Assembly (NCBI GenBank): GCA_039184055.1
Contig: JBCDBH010000047.1
Location: 1-23,747 of the forward strand
Direction: 5' to 3'
DNA: 23,747 nucleotides
From: JBCDBH01 sp039184055
GTDB taxonomy: Bacteria > Acidobacteriota > Thermoanaerobaculia > Multivoradales > J023
Program-made: the position numbers and the translations under genes
Notes under the pieces: model-generated
Database searches by the model: none
What the model was told of the DNA's origin: nothing
What the model saw: the letters and a program-made list of their open reading frames with translations, nothing else
Shown here: positions 8,401 through 15,523 of the stretch, piece by piece
Numbering within the stretch: the stretch's first letter is position 1
Layout: every line of letters starts with the position of its first letter

Positions 8401-8628
8401 ACCTCGCAACAAGCCGCCCAAGCCGCCATGCGGCGACGCTTCCTGCCCATCTGGACGACCACGGCCACCTCGGTGGCCGGGCTGCTGCCCCTGCTCTTGT
8501 ATCGCAACGGTGACGTGTTTTGGTACGGACTCGCACTGACCGTGATCGGAGGCTTGCTGGCGTCGACTCTGTTCGCTCCCGCGACCATCACGGCGCTCTT
8601 GTCGCTCCGCGACGCGCGTCGAACATGA
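5440..8628 (+). CDS. RND-family efflux transporter permease, pump 2
   Basis: The start is taken as GTG 5440, 5 nt after the propeller stop. It gives a 1062-aa protein whose first helix (HPLGITALALAIIVAGLGAS) and LPFDWIPQIEFAEVSIEAAWPGASS match RND N-termini. The open frame extends upstream to 5134, but that part has no family character and overlaps the propeller gene. No Shine-Dalgarno is evident, so coupling to the upstream gene is likely. Helix 4 carries GLLVDNGIVVVEE (Asp404, Asn405) and helix 10 carries AGIAMNDSLLLTF (Asn968, Asp969 where AcrB has Lys-Asn). These match a transporter that keeps only part of the AcrB proton-relay set. No adaptor gene adjoins it, so it may share the one before pump 1. 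It diverges from pump 1 over its whole length and is not a recent duplicate. Confidence 0.9.
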   Translation: MAAKRRGRNTFACIARLVDSHPLGITALALAIIVAGLGASIRLPFDWIPQIEFAEVSIEAAWPGASSLAVEQQVTSPIEREIQRIRGTTNVDSTSSPGRARITATIADHIDHKIYLATLADSLANLQGKLPTGIVPRLRQTSFAQRRGTNETIVLALIAQTSTTVLTQWVDTKILPSLRAVPGVGVVTVHGGANPEMTIELAETTPDRLAVDVERTLRDRIVPKRLGTLQATDRRTLLLAANLETAEDITRLPVRTDSALTSFETIGSVTTAPPVPRSHRRIDGRPALLLRVERQPGTRLPTVSRALREAVVKINRQLPAGMSLCIVEDPSQAIREALHDLAGRAVAGLAFLGLVLMIALRRMAALGAVVFASFAPIGLAFLMLESIDLLVLAGLVLLIGLLVDNGIVVVEEVLERASRIRSDRPARRRQVVAEALSSVWPPLLGGTLTSAAVFFPFVFLHGELRQILGGFSKLAAITLVASLGAAMIIAPVFVRRPGPRRGRRRTIAARIWAKLAGVAALRPRIMLTGIVLLIGLPPFWLPDRIEPTPIDPPWVRTAGAHYDRIAATPWVAKLRKDLDRPLGGLVGLFLDRVELGEPWIVFRPTTLRTSVELPAGTRASATLDVLTPFETVALDQPGVERVTLAVDERRGDLTVRFADDNEATLANAAALSQRMVNHATRLSGMKLSVTGAGQQGYFSGYGSAFTPFRFEARGPALGRLGELVDRAARQFAALPGVGSVSTADSGWHDDELRVLRLRWDAEHVLRFRGASARELIAHLEPRLAHGATLGQISTGTLAGTSVRLVNRGHSALSVEDRPVVTDDGVIIPVGDLIDEQREHEQAVIERRSQRYRRVLSIYFGGPTDIGAELIERAWRTMTWPPGYSLVPASYDQSTDERRSTLVFWGLGAIVVVWLCCAAILDSWRLAFVSMVSLPLAAVGAASAFVLTDAPFTEGAFLGVILLAGIAMNDSLLLTFRYRQLLRRRPTLTSQQAAQAAMRRRFLPIWTTTATSVAGLLPLLLYRNGDVFWYGLALTVIGGLLASTLFAPATITALLSLRDARRT

Positions 8629-8677
8629 CCTCATTCGTGACCTCTGGCACATGCACGTATGACCCCTGATCTCCGAG

Positions 8678-8689
8678 CATGAGCTCATG
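8678..8689. promoter_or_regulatory. 12-bp perfect palindrome before the membrane protein/two-component cassette
   Basis: CATGAGCTCATG is a perfect 12-bp palindrome 34 nt before the ATG of the cassette's first gene. NarL/FixJ regulators bind short inverted repeats, so it could be the site of the cassette's own regulator. That assignment is a guess; no matching second copy was noticed in the window. Confidence 0.3.
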
Positions 8690-8712
8690 GGCCGATATCC
8701 CGGTTCACGATT

Positions 8713-8718
8713 GGAGGT
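8713..8718 (+). promoter_or_regulatory. Ribosome-binding site fixing the DUF2306 protein start
   Basis: GGAGGT lies 5 nt before ATG 8724. It favours that start over the in-frame ATG at 8679, which has no comparable site and would add 15 residues unlike a membrane-protein N-terminus. Confidence 0.75.
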
Positions 8719-8723
8719 CACCG

Positions 8724-9488
8724 ATGGAATGGCTCAGAGAAATCTCGCGATGGTCCCATGTGATCGTCGGTTTCGCCGGGTTGCTGGCGTTTTGGTTTCC
8801 GGTGTTTACCCGCAAGGGTGGCAGGTTCCACAAGCTCAGCGGCAAGATCTTCGTCTTCGCGGGATATTGGGTGGTGGGAACGGCCGCGTTGTCGTGCACG
8901 TTGATCGCCTGGCCGGCGTTTCGCGATGGCCTGACCCATGAACGCATGGTGGCCCTGGCACCGGTGGCGTTTTTGACGTATCTGGCCTGGGTGACCTACG
9001 TGCTCTTGCGCTACGCGGTGGGCGTGCTGCGCACCAAGAAAGATCCGACCCTGCTCGATACCACCGAGTTTCGCGTGCTGTCGGTGAGCGCGGTGATCTC
9101 GAGCCCGCTCTTGGTGATCTATGCGACGATGTTTTCGTCGAGCTGGTCGGTGGTGCTCTATGCCCTATCCCCCCTCGGCGTGCTCAACGGCTGGCCGATC
9201 TGGCGCTATTTGCGCGGCAAGGTCGCGGGCAAGCGAGTGTGGTTTTACGAACATCTCAACGCGACGATCGGTGCCGGCATCGCGTTTCACACCGCCTTCG
9301 CGGTCTTCGGGTCGTCACGTCTCTTCGACAACCCGCTCTCGGGTATCGCGGCGGTGGTGCCCTGGGTGTTGCCGACCGCGGTCGGTGTCCCGGCGATGGT
9401 GCTGTGGAAGCGGCACTACCAGCGCAAGTTCGGCGAGCTGCCCAAGCCGAGCGATCGGATCGGCGCTGATACGCTGCCCACGGCATGA
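8724..9488 (+). CDS. DUF2306-like multi-pass membrane protein
   Basis: This is a 254-aa integral membrane protein with about six or seven hydrophobic segments. The opening WSHVIVGFAGLLAFW followed by a basic loop GGRFHKLSGKIFVFAGY resembles the DUF2306 family, whose members carry conserved membrane histidines. Candidate histidines here are His12, His36, His177 and His189, the last two in EHLNATIGAGIAFHTAF. The biochemical role of the family is not established, and haem or quinone binding has only been suggested by analogy. The stop overlaps the histidine kinase start (ATGA), so it probably works with or is sensed by the two-component pair, for example as an accessory sensor or as the regulated target. 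ATG 8724 is chosen for its GGAGGT site. Confidence 0.7.
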   Translation: MEWLREISRWSHVIVGFAGLLAFWFPVFTRKGGRFHKLSGKIFVFAGYWVVGTAALSCTLIAWPAFRDGLTHERMVALAPVAFLTYLAWVTYVLLRYAVGVLRTKKDPTLLDTTEFRVLSVSAVISSPLLVIYATMFSSSWSVVLYALSPLGVLNGWPIWRYLRGKVAGKRVWFYEHLNATIGAGIAFHTAFAVFGSSRLFDNPLSGIAAVVPWVLPTAVGVPAMVLWKRHYQRKFGELPKPSDRIGADTLPTA

Positions 9489-10681
9489 AAGTCAAAGGAT
9501 CGCCTTTCGATCACGGGCACGGGCTCACCGCCTTCGTGGTGTTCGTGGCGATCGCCATGACCTTGATCGAAAGACGATCCTCGTTGACCGCCGCGCTCTT
9601 GGCCATGGCGGCCGGCGCGCTCTATGTCGCGGTTACGATCTTGGCCGGGAATCGCATCGATCGTGACAGTCCGACTCTGCACAAAACAGGCTATTTCTTG
9701 CTGGCCTTCGCGGTGCTCGGCGGACTGATGGCGATCTTCGTACGCGAGAGGCTTTTTGGCGTGATGTGGTTGGTCTACATGCCGATGGTGGCGCAAGGCC
9801 GAATCTTTTTTCGACTGCCTGGGACGATCACGGTCGCCGTCGCTGCGCTGGCCATGATGGCGCTTCACATCCGCTTGCTCGAAGCCTCGTTTACCGGTGC
9901 CTTGCCCGATCTCTTGGCGCTCGCCACGGCGGTGGTCTTCGTCTTGGTGTTCTCCGACATCGCGATGCGCGAGTCGACCGCCCGTGCCGATCTCCAGCGG
10001 CTCAGCACCGAGCTCGAAGACGCCAATCAACGTTTGGGTGCGTACGCCATCGAAGCCGCCGAGCTGGCGGCGTCACGTGAGCGCACGCGGATGGCACGCG
10101 AGATTCACGACAGTGTCGGGCACTCGCTGACCGCGGTGCACATGCAGATCGAGGCCGCCCGCGCGGTGCTCGATCACGATCCGGACACCACCCGTGCCGC
10201 GCTCGACAAAGCGCAACAATCGATTCACGAGGGTCTGGCCGAGATCAGACGTTCGGTCTCGACTCTACGCGCCGATCCACTCGACGGGCAGTCGCTCGAA
10301 TCGGCCCTGGACGAGCTGGTCGAACGCACCAAGAGCGGTGGCCTCGCCGCGTCGCTCGAGACACGTGGCGAGCCGATCCCGCTCTCGCCAGCGCGCAAGC
10401 TCGCCGCCTTTCGCGTCGCGCAAGAAGGCATCACCAACAGTCGCAAACACGCCGCCGTCAGCCAGATCGAGATCGTTCTCGACTACGCGACGAGCGACAC
10501 GGTGCGGCTGGAAATCCGTGACGACGGCGTGGGAAGCGAAACCCCGGAGGGCGGCTTCGGTCTGCTCGGCCTGCGCGAGCGCGCCCGCCAAGTGGACGGT
10601 CGTCTCGACGTCGTCACCGCCCCAGGTGAAGGATTTACGCTTGTCTTGGAACTCCCGGCGGCCCTGGAGCTGCCGGCATGA
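9485..10681 (+). CDS. NarL/DesK-type sensor histidine kinase
   Basis: The 398-aa protein has about six membrane helices (residues 13-161), with short loops and no large extracytoplasmic domain. This suggests it senses a membrane property, a lipophilic signal or a membrane partner, as in DesK-like kinases. A short coiled linker (about 164-200) leads to the HisKA_3 dimerisation domain with REIHDSVGHSLTAVHMQ. His208 is the likely phosphate acceptor. The HATPase_c domain has the N-box EGITNSRKHA (Asn318), G1 box DDGVG (346-350) and G2 box GFGLLGLRERA (357-367). All ATP-binding motifs look intact. It overlaps the gene before it and the response regulator after it by 4 nt each, giving a three-gene coupled unit. 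Confidence 0.92.
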   Translation: MKVKGSPFDHGHGLTAFVVFVAIAMTLIERRSSLTAALLAMAAGALYVAVTILAGNRIDRDSPTLHKTGYFLLAFAVLGGLMAIFVRERLFGVMWLVYMPMVAQGRIFFRLPGTITVAVAALAMMALHIRLLEASFTGALPDLLALATAVVFVLVFSDIAMRESTARADLQRLSTELEDANQRLGAYAIEAAELAASRERTRMAREIHDSVGHSLTAVHMQIEAARAVLDHDPDTTRAALDKAQQSIHEGLAEIRRSVSTLRADPLDGQSLESALDELVERTKSGGLAASLETRGEPIPLSPARKLAAFRVAQEGITNSRKHAAVSQIEIVLDYATSDTVRLEIRDDGVGSETPEGGFGLLGLRERARQVDGRLDVVTAPGEGFTLVLELPAALELPA

Positions 10682-11319
10682 TCCGCGTTCTGGTGGTCGA
10701 CGATCAGAACCTCTTTCGCGAAGGCCTGATCACCCTGCTCTCGGTGCAAGACGACATCGAGGTGGCGGGCGAAGCGACCGATGGACATGAAGCGATCGAA
10801 CAAACCCGCATCCTCGAGCCCGACGTCGTGCTGATGGACTTGCGCATGCCCGTTCTCGGTGGCGCCGCCGCGACCCGTGAGATTCTCGCGTCGAGCAAGC
10901 CGCCAGCGGTTCTCGTGCTCACCACCTTCGACGACGACGAAGACGTCTTCGCCGCCCTCCAAGCCGGTGCCGCCGGCTACCTGCTCAAAGACTCCCCTTC
11001 GGCGCGTCTGGTGGATGCGATCCGCACCGTCGCGCGCGGCGAGCCCTTTCTTCAATCGTCGATCACCGCCAAAGTGCTCGACCAGCTCAAACGTCGCGCG
11101 CCCGCGTCGACACCGCCGACCGATGTCGAGCCCCTCTCCGAGCGCGAACGCGAAATCCTCACCCTGCTCGCCGAAGGCCTCCCCAACAAAGCGATCGGCC
11201 GCAAGCTCCACCTCGCCGAAGGCACGGTCAAGAACTACGTCACCGCGATCCTCGGCAAATTGGGCGTCAGCGACCGCACCCAGGCGGCGCTCAAGGCGCG
11301 GGATTTGGGTTGGGTGTGA
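10678..11319 (+). CDS. NarL/FixJ-family response regulator with LuxR-type HTH
   Basis: This 213-aa regulator has a receiver domain at residues 1-120 with the acidic pair Asp8/Asp9, phospho-acceptor Asp54 (VVLMDLRMP), Thr82/Thr83 and Lys104. A flexible Pro/Thr linker joins it to a LuxR-type helix-turn-helix at about 148-205 (LSEREREILTLLAEGLPNKA, then GTVKNYVTAILGKLGVSDRT). It is the evident partner of the kinase whose last codons it overlaps; a TGGAG ribosome-binding site also lies about 8 nt before its ATG. Targets are not known. A perfect palindrome ahead of the cassette is a possible autoregulatory site. The gene ends 3 nt from the convergent aminotransferase gene, with no visible terminator between them. 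Confidence 0.94.
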   Translation: MIRVLVVDDQNLFREGLITLLSVQDDIEVAGEATDGHEAIEQTRILEPDVVLMDLRMPVLGGAAATREILASSKPPAVLVLTTFDDDEDVFAALQAGAAGYLLKDSPSARLVDAIRTVARGEPFLQSSITAKVLDQLKRRAPASTPPTDVEPLSEREREILTLLAEGLPNKAIGRKLHLAEGTVKNYVTAILGKLGVSDRTQAALKARDLGWV

Positions 11320-11322
11320 GCC

Positions 11323-12450
11323 TCAACCGGTAGCCAGGTACGCGTCGAGACGATCGAGCGCTTGCCGACAGTTCTGTCGCCCGAATCCGAACCGTAGATG
11401 CTCGTCACCCGCGTCGTAGACGGTGCTCGGAACGAGCATCACACCGGCTTCTTCGGCGACACGTTTGGCGAAGGCCCCGCTTCCACCCTCGCGTAGACGA
11501 ACAAACGCGATCGGTCCGGCGTCGGGTCGACGCCACGTAAAACGACCCGACCAGCGGGCGAAAAAGGCATCGGCGTGTTCGAGGTTGGCGAGCACGAGCT
11601 CACGGCTTCGATCGGCGAGCGCCAGGCGTTGGCGAAGCGCCACGGTGGCGAGGAATTCACTCGGCGCCGAGGCGCAGATGGTCAGATAGTCCTTGATCTC
11701 GGCGACACGCGTCAGCACGTCGCGATCGCGACTCGCCAACCATCCGATCCGCAAGCCGGGCAAGCCGTAGGTTTTGGACATGACGCCGAGCGAAACGGCG
11801 CGTTCGTAGACATCGCACGCGGCAGGCAGCCGATCGTCGTCGCGGTATTCGAGCTCCCGGTAGACCTCGTCGGAAAAGAGCCACGCCCCATGTCGACGCA
11901 CGATCTCGACCACCACATCGAAACGCTCGCGATCCATCAGATAACCGGTCGGATTGTGTGGGCAGTTGAGCACGACAACCCGGGTTGTAGGCCGAAGCGA
12001 CGCGGCGAGCTCATCGGGATCGAGCGCCCAGCCTTCTTCCTCCCGTGCTCGCCACGACGTCACCTCGACGCCGATCGAAGCCGCGATGCTGTGGAGCGAC
12101 TGATACGCCGGAGCATGCGCGACGACATGATCACCCGGGCTCAGCGTCGCATGCATGAAGGTGTAGATCGCCTCCTCGGCCCCGCTGTGGACGAGCACGT
12201 CCGACGCATCGACCGTTTCGTAGATGCGTGCGATCTCGGCACGTAGCTCGGGATGACCCGCGCTTTCGGTATAGCCGAGCGACAGGTCGTTGAAGAGCTG
12301 CCCGGCGCTCGGGTCGTTTTGCTTGCCCGATCCGAAAGCGAGCAGCTCGCCGATCGTCATCGACTCGCAATCGCTCGAGCCGAGCAGAAATGGAACGTCG
12401 AATTCGTAACGTGCGAAATAGCGTTCGAGGACAAAGGGAGGCAGCGACAT
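11323..12450 (-). CDS. PLP-dependent class I/II aminotransferase
   Basis: This 375-aa fold-type I aminotransferase (counting from the chosen start) shows the expected motifs: VLHSGAEEA-like phosphate-binding region, NCPHNPTG (Asn166 contacts the cofactor ring), FSDEVYRELEY with the Asp and Tyr that hold PLP, SKTYGLPGLRIGW with the Schiff-base Lys226, and a late RFGFGR arginine for the carboxylate. The substrate is uncertain; it lies nearest to the broad aspartate/alanine/kynurenine-type transaminases. The start at 12450 gives MSLPPFVLERYF. An in-frame ATG at 12474 would add eight residues but lies inside the arm of a 16-bp inverted repeat, so it is less likely. No strong ribosome-binding site is seen. 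It sits downstream of the UvrA-like gene on the same strand. Confidence 0.88.
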   Translation of the reverse strand: MSLPPFVLERYFARYEFDVPFLLGSSDCESMTIGELLAFGSGKQNDPSAGQLFNDLSLGYTESAGHPELRAEIARIYETVDASDVLVHSGAEEAIYTFMHATLSPGDHVVAHAPAYQSLHSIAASIGVEVTSWRAREEEGWALDPDELAASLRPTTRVVVLNCPHNPTGYLMDRERFDVVVEIVRRHGAWLFSDEVYRELEYRDDDRLPAACDVYERAVSLGVMSKTYGLPGLRIGWLASRDRDVLTRVAEIKDYLTICASAPSEFLATVALRQRLALADRSRELVLANLEHADAFFARWSGRFTWRRPDAGPIAFVRLREGGSGAFAKRVAEEAGVMLVPSTVYDAGDEHLRFGFGRQNCRQALDRLDAYLATG

Positions 12451-12463
12451 GCCGCCAGTGTAG

Positions 12464-12522
12464 CTAACCTGCATGTCTCACCAGCCCGCCGGCTACGACG
12501 TTTGGTGAGACATGCAGGCTAA
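12464..12522. mobile_element. 51-bp MITE/REP-like palindrome with 4-bp flanking direct repeats
   Basis: A perfect 16-bp inverted repeat, CCTGCATGTCTCACCA (12468-12483) and TGGTGAGACATGCAGG (12503-12518), encloses a 19-nt spacer. The direct repeat CTAA immediately flanks both outer ends (12464-12467 and 12519-12522), as a target duplication would. It abuts the UvrA-like stop codon, which lies in the right CTAA. It may be a solo palindromic element or the remnant of an insertion-sequence end. No transposase is present. It could also work as a 3' hairpin for the upstream message, although no T-run follows. Confidence 0.5.
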
Positions 12523-15383
12523 CCGACGGCGCGACGGGGCCGGGGCGAAGAGGGCCAGCGCATGTGTTTGCGGAGCTCGTCGGCGGTTGGGCTTTCGGTG
12601 GTGTCGAGGAAGCCGTCGAGGGAGCCACAGTAGAGAACGTCGCCACCGTGGATGCCGCCGCCGGGGCCGAGGTCGACGATCCAATCGGCGCGCGCAACGA
12701 GGTCGAGGCTGTGCTCGACGACGACGACGCCATCGCCCCGCTGTACGAGTCGACGCAGGGTGCCGTAGAGCAGGTCGATGTCGGAGAGATGGAGACCGGT
12801 GGTGGGCTCGTCGAAGATGAAAAGCTGAGGCGCGTCGGTGGCGGGTCGGTCGAGAAAGCTGGCGAGCTTGAGTCGTTGTGCTTCGCCTCCCGACAGGGTG
12901 GAGGTCGGCTGGCCGAGACGTAGGTAGCCGAGACCGACGGCGGTCAGCGCTTCGAGACGACGGACGAGTCGTGTTTGGTCACCGAACCACTGGATCGCTT
13001 CGTCGACCGTCATCTCCAGCACCTGGTCGATCGAGCGGCCGTGGTAGTGGATGGCGAGGATGTCAGGCTTGAAACGACGACCCTGACAGGCATCACAGGT
13101 CACCGTGACCGGCGCCATGAATTGCATGTCGACTTCGACGGTACCCGTGCCCTTGCACTCGGGGCATCGTCCGCGATCGAGGTTGAAGGAGAAATCCCCC
13201 GGCTTGACCCCGGTGCGCCGCGCTTTTTCGGTTTGGGCGAAGAGCTTGCGAATCAGGTCGTAGGCTTTGATGTAGGTGACCGGGTTCGAACGACTCGAAC
13301 GACCGAGGGGACGCTGGTCGACGAGCGTGACGTCACTCACCTTTTCGAGACCTTCGAGCGCGTCGACCTCACCCGGTTCGACATCGACGACGCCTCGGCT
13401 ACGCTGATAGGTGCCGTAGAGCACATTTTCGACCAGGGTCGATTTGCCCGAGCCGGAGACGCCGGTGATCGCGACCAGCGCGCCGAGCGGGAACTCGACA
13501 TCGATGCCACGCAGGTTATGGGCGCGCGCGCCGACCACGCGGACACGTGGACGCTTGCGCAGGGTTTCGGCCCGCGACGCCAAGCCACGTTCACGCCGAT
13601 ACCGATCACTGTGTTCACGCGCGTGGGTGCGTGGTCGCTTGCGCAAATACTGCGCGGTGAGCGATTCACCGACCGAGAGCACTTCGTCGACCGTGCCTTC
13701 GGCGACGATCCGACCGCCGTGCTCGCCGGCTTGGGGCCCGAGGTCGATCAGCCAATCGGCACCGGTGATCAAGGTGCGATCGTGCTCAACCACCAAGACC
13801 GTATTGCCTCGCTTGGCCAGATCGTGGAGCAAGGCCAAGAGACGCTCGGAGTCCTGCGGATGAAGGCCGATGGTCGGCTCGTCGAGCACGTAGAGGGTGC
13901 TGGTGAGACCTGTGCCGAGCGCGGTGGCGAGCTGGATCCGTTGCGATTCACCCCCGGAGAGGGTCCGAGCCTGACGGTGCAGGGTGAGGTAATCGAGCCC
14001 GACTCGTTCGAGGGTTTCGAGTCGTTCGGTGAGCTGCTGGATGAGCTCACCGCCGACGCGAAGCTCACGCCGTTTGAAAGGGGTGTCGGCGAGCCAGCGG
14101 AGCAGACCTTCGATGCTCATCGTCGACAGGTCGGCGATGCTCTTGCCGTGGACACGCACCGCCAACGCCTCGGGTCGAAGACGCAGGCCGTCGCACTCGG
14201 TGCAACGATCGTAGGCTCGATACCGCGCCAAGAGCACGCGAACGTGCATCTTGTAGTTGCGTCGTTCGAGCCAACCGAAGAAACCGTCGAGGTTGGTGAA
14301 GCCGCCTTCACCGCTCCAGATCCAATCGCGATCCACCGGGTCGAGGTCGTGCCACGGCACGTCGATCGGCACGCCGCGCTCGTGGCAGGCCGTGAAGAGA
14401 TCCTCGTAGAGCTCTTCGTAAGCGGGAGTGTTCCACGGCGCGATCGGCTGCTCGGCGAGGCTCTTTGTGGGATCGGGCACCACGCGGTTCTTGTCGATCC
14501 CGATCACCCGCCCGAATCCCTGACAGGTCGGACACGCACCGAGCGGTGAGTTGAACGAGAAGAGAGCCGGCTGCGGCTCGCGCAGCACGGCGCCACAGCC
14601 GTCACAGGTCAGCTCGCGACCGAAATACTGCCGGTTGCCGTCTTCATCGAGCACGATCAGACGACCGCTGGCGAGCCGAAAGGCCTCTTCGATCGCCGCC
14701 CCGAGTCGCGCCGAGACGGTTTCGTCACCGGTGCGGTAGCGGCCGAGCACCAGGTCGAGCGGCTCCCAGGCCTTCTTCCAGCGCGCCGACGGGGTCAGCC
14801 GTTCGATTGTGCCGTCTTCTTTGAGACGTCGGAAATACCCCTGACGCACCAGCTCTTGCAGCTTCTCGTTGGCCTTCTTACGCGGTCGAGGCAGGGCGAC
14901 GAGAAGCGTGATCGCGCCATCATCGCGTCGCACCAGTCGATCGGCCACCTCTTGCGCCGAATGCCGCGCCACGTTGCCATCGCAATCGGGACAGGCGATC
15001 TGGCCGAGATGGGTGAAGAAGAGACTCAGGATGTCGTGGATTTCGGTGATCGTACCGACGGTCGAACGCGCGTTCTTGATCGCGTTCTTCGCCTCGAGCG
15101 CCACCGCCGGCAAGATGCCGTGCATGGCGTCGACCGGGGGGCGCTCCATCTGCTCGAGAAATTGCCGCGCATAGGTCGACAAGGATTCGACGAACCTTCG
15201 CTGCGCCTCGGCGTATACGGTGTCGAAGGCGAGCGACGACTTACCCGCCCCCGAAGGCCCGGTGACCACGGTGAGTTGGCCGTGCGGAATCCGGCAGGAA
15301 ATACCCTTGAGATTGTGCGTGGTCGTCGAAACGACTTCGATGGCGCTCGAATTGTTCATCGGTGAACCATTGATTGGAGACAT
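12519..15383 (-). CDS. uvrA: UvrA-family excinuclease ATPase subunit
   Basis: This 954-aa tandem ABC ATPase has the UvrA layout. Walker A1 is GPSGAGKSS (about 42-50). The UvrB-binding/insertion region follows, with zinc cysteines CPDC (131-134), CDGC (260-263), CPTC (284-287) and CTEC (394-397). Next come signature LSGGE (475-479), Walker B VLDEPT, Walker A2 GVSGSGKST (641-649), the zinc module CPEC/CDAC (740-766), and the second LSGGE and FDEPTTGLH. UvrA scans DNA for bulky damage with UvrB. The region after Walker A1 reads ALEAKNAIKNARSTVGT where E. coli has SIDQKTTSRNPRSTVGT, so this may be a paralogue rather than the sole housekeeping UvrA. ATG 15383 is chosen because GGAG lies 7 nt before it; GTG 15401 and ATG 15359 are alternatives. 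Confidence 0.88.
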   Translation of the reverse strand: MSPINGSPMNNSSAIEVVSTTTHNLKGISCRIPHGQLTVVTGPSGAGKSSLAFDTVYAEAQRRFVESLSTYARQFLEQMERPPVDAMHGILPAVALEAKNAIKNARSTVGTITEIHDILSLFFTHLGQIACPDCDGNVARHSAQEVADRLVRRDDGAITLLVALPRPRKKANEKLQELVRQGYFRRLKEDGTIERLTPSARWKKAWEPLDLVLGRYRTGDETVSARLGAAIEEAFRLASGRLIVLDEDGNRQYFGRELTCDGCGAVLREPQPALFSFNSPLGACPTCQGFGRVIGIDKNRVVPDPTKSLAEQPIAPWNTPAYEELYEDLFTACHERGVPIDVPWHDLDPVDRDWIWSGEGGFTNLDGFFGWLERRNYKMHVRVLLARYRAYDRCTECDGLRLRPEALAVRVHGKSIADLSTMSIEGLLRWLADTPFKRRELRVGGELIQQLTERLETLERVGLDYLTLHRQARTLSGGESQRIQLATALGTGLTSTLYVLDEPTIGLHPQDSERLLALLHDLAKRGNTVLVVEHDRTLITGADWLIDLGPQAGEHGGRIVAEGTVDEVLSVGESLTAQYLRKRPRTHAREHSDRYRRERGLASRAETLRKRPRVRVVGARAHNLRGIDVEFPLGALVAITGVSGSGKSTLVENVLYGTYQRSRGVVDVEPGEVDALEGLEKVSDVTLVDQRPLGRSSRSNPVTYIKAYDLIRKLFAQTEKARRTGVKPGDFSFNLDRGRCPECKGTGTVEVDMQFMAPVTVTCDACQGRRFKPDILAIHYHGRSIDQVLEMTVDEAIQWFGDQTRLVRRLEALTAVGLGYLRLGQPTSTLSGGEAQRLKLASFLDRPATDAPQLFIFDEPTTGLHLSDIDLLYGTLRRLVQRGDGVVVVEHSLDLVARADWIVDLGPGGGIHGGDVLYCGSLDGFLDTTESPTADELRKHMRWPSSPRPRRAVG

Positions 15384-15394
15384 GAATGGTCTCC
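15376..15394 (-). promoter_or_regulatory. Hairpin covering the UvrA-like ribosome-binding site and start
   Basis: On the coding strand GGAGAC (15394-15389) can pair with GTCTCC (15381-15376) around loop CATTCAT. This hides the GGAG ribosome-binding site and the G of the ATG. A further 2 bp could form beyond one mismatch. It would lower translation unless opened. The short stem makes it a candidate only. Confidence 0.4.
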
Positions 15395-15441
15395 GATTCA
15401 CCCTAAATTTCGCTGGCCGGTCTCGTCTGGATTCACCGACC

Positions 15442-15472
15442 GAAACGGTCGAGTCGAGCCGCTGAAACGGTC
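15442..15472. repeat. Two 9-bp direct repeats upstream of UvrA-like gene
   Basis: GAAACGGTC occurs at 15442-15450 and again at 15464-15472, a spacing of 22 bp or about two helical turns. The first copy also lies in an inverted repeat GACCG-AAA-CGGTC. The position, about 60-90 nt before the UvrA-like start, is right for an operator. No known LexA box matches it. Confidence 0.35.
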
Positions 15473-15523
15473 ATCGCGCGACGACGATCACACCCCGCGC
15501 GAGACTTCACCGAATCTCACACC

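Noticed and set aside
12975..14549. Long open frame (524 codons) on the plus strand opposite the UvrA-like gene
   Set aside because: It lies wholly antisense to a gene with complete UvrA motifs, shows no domain of its own and is explained by high G+C codon bias.
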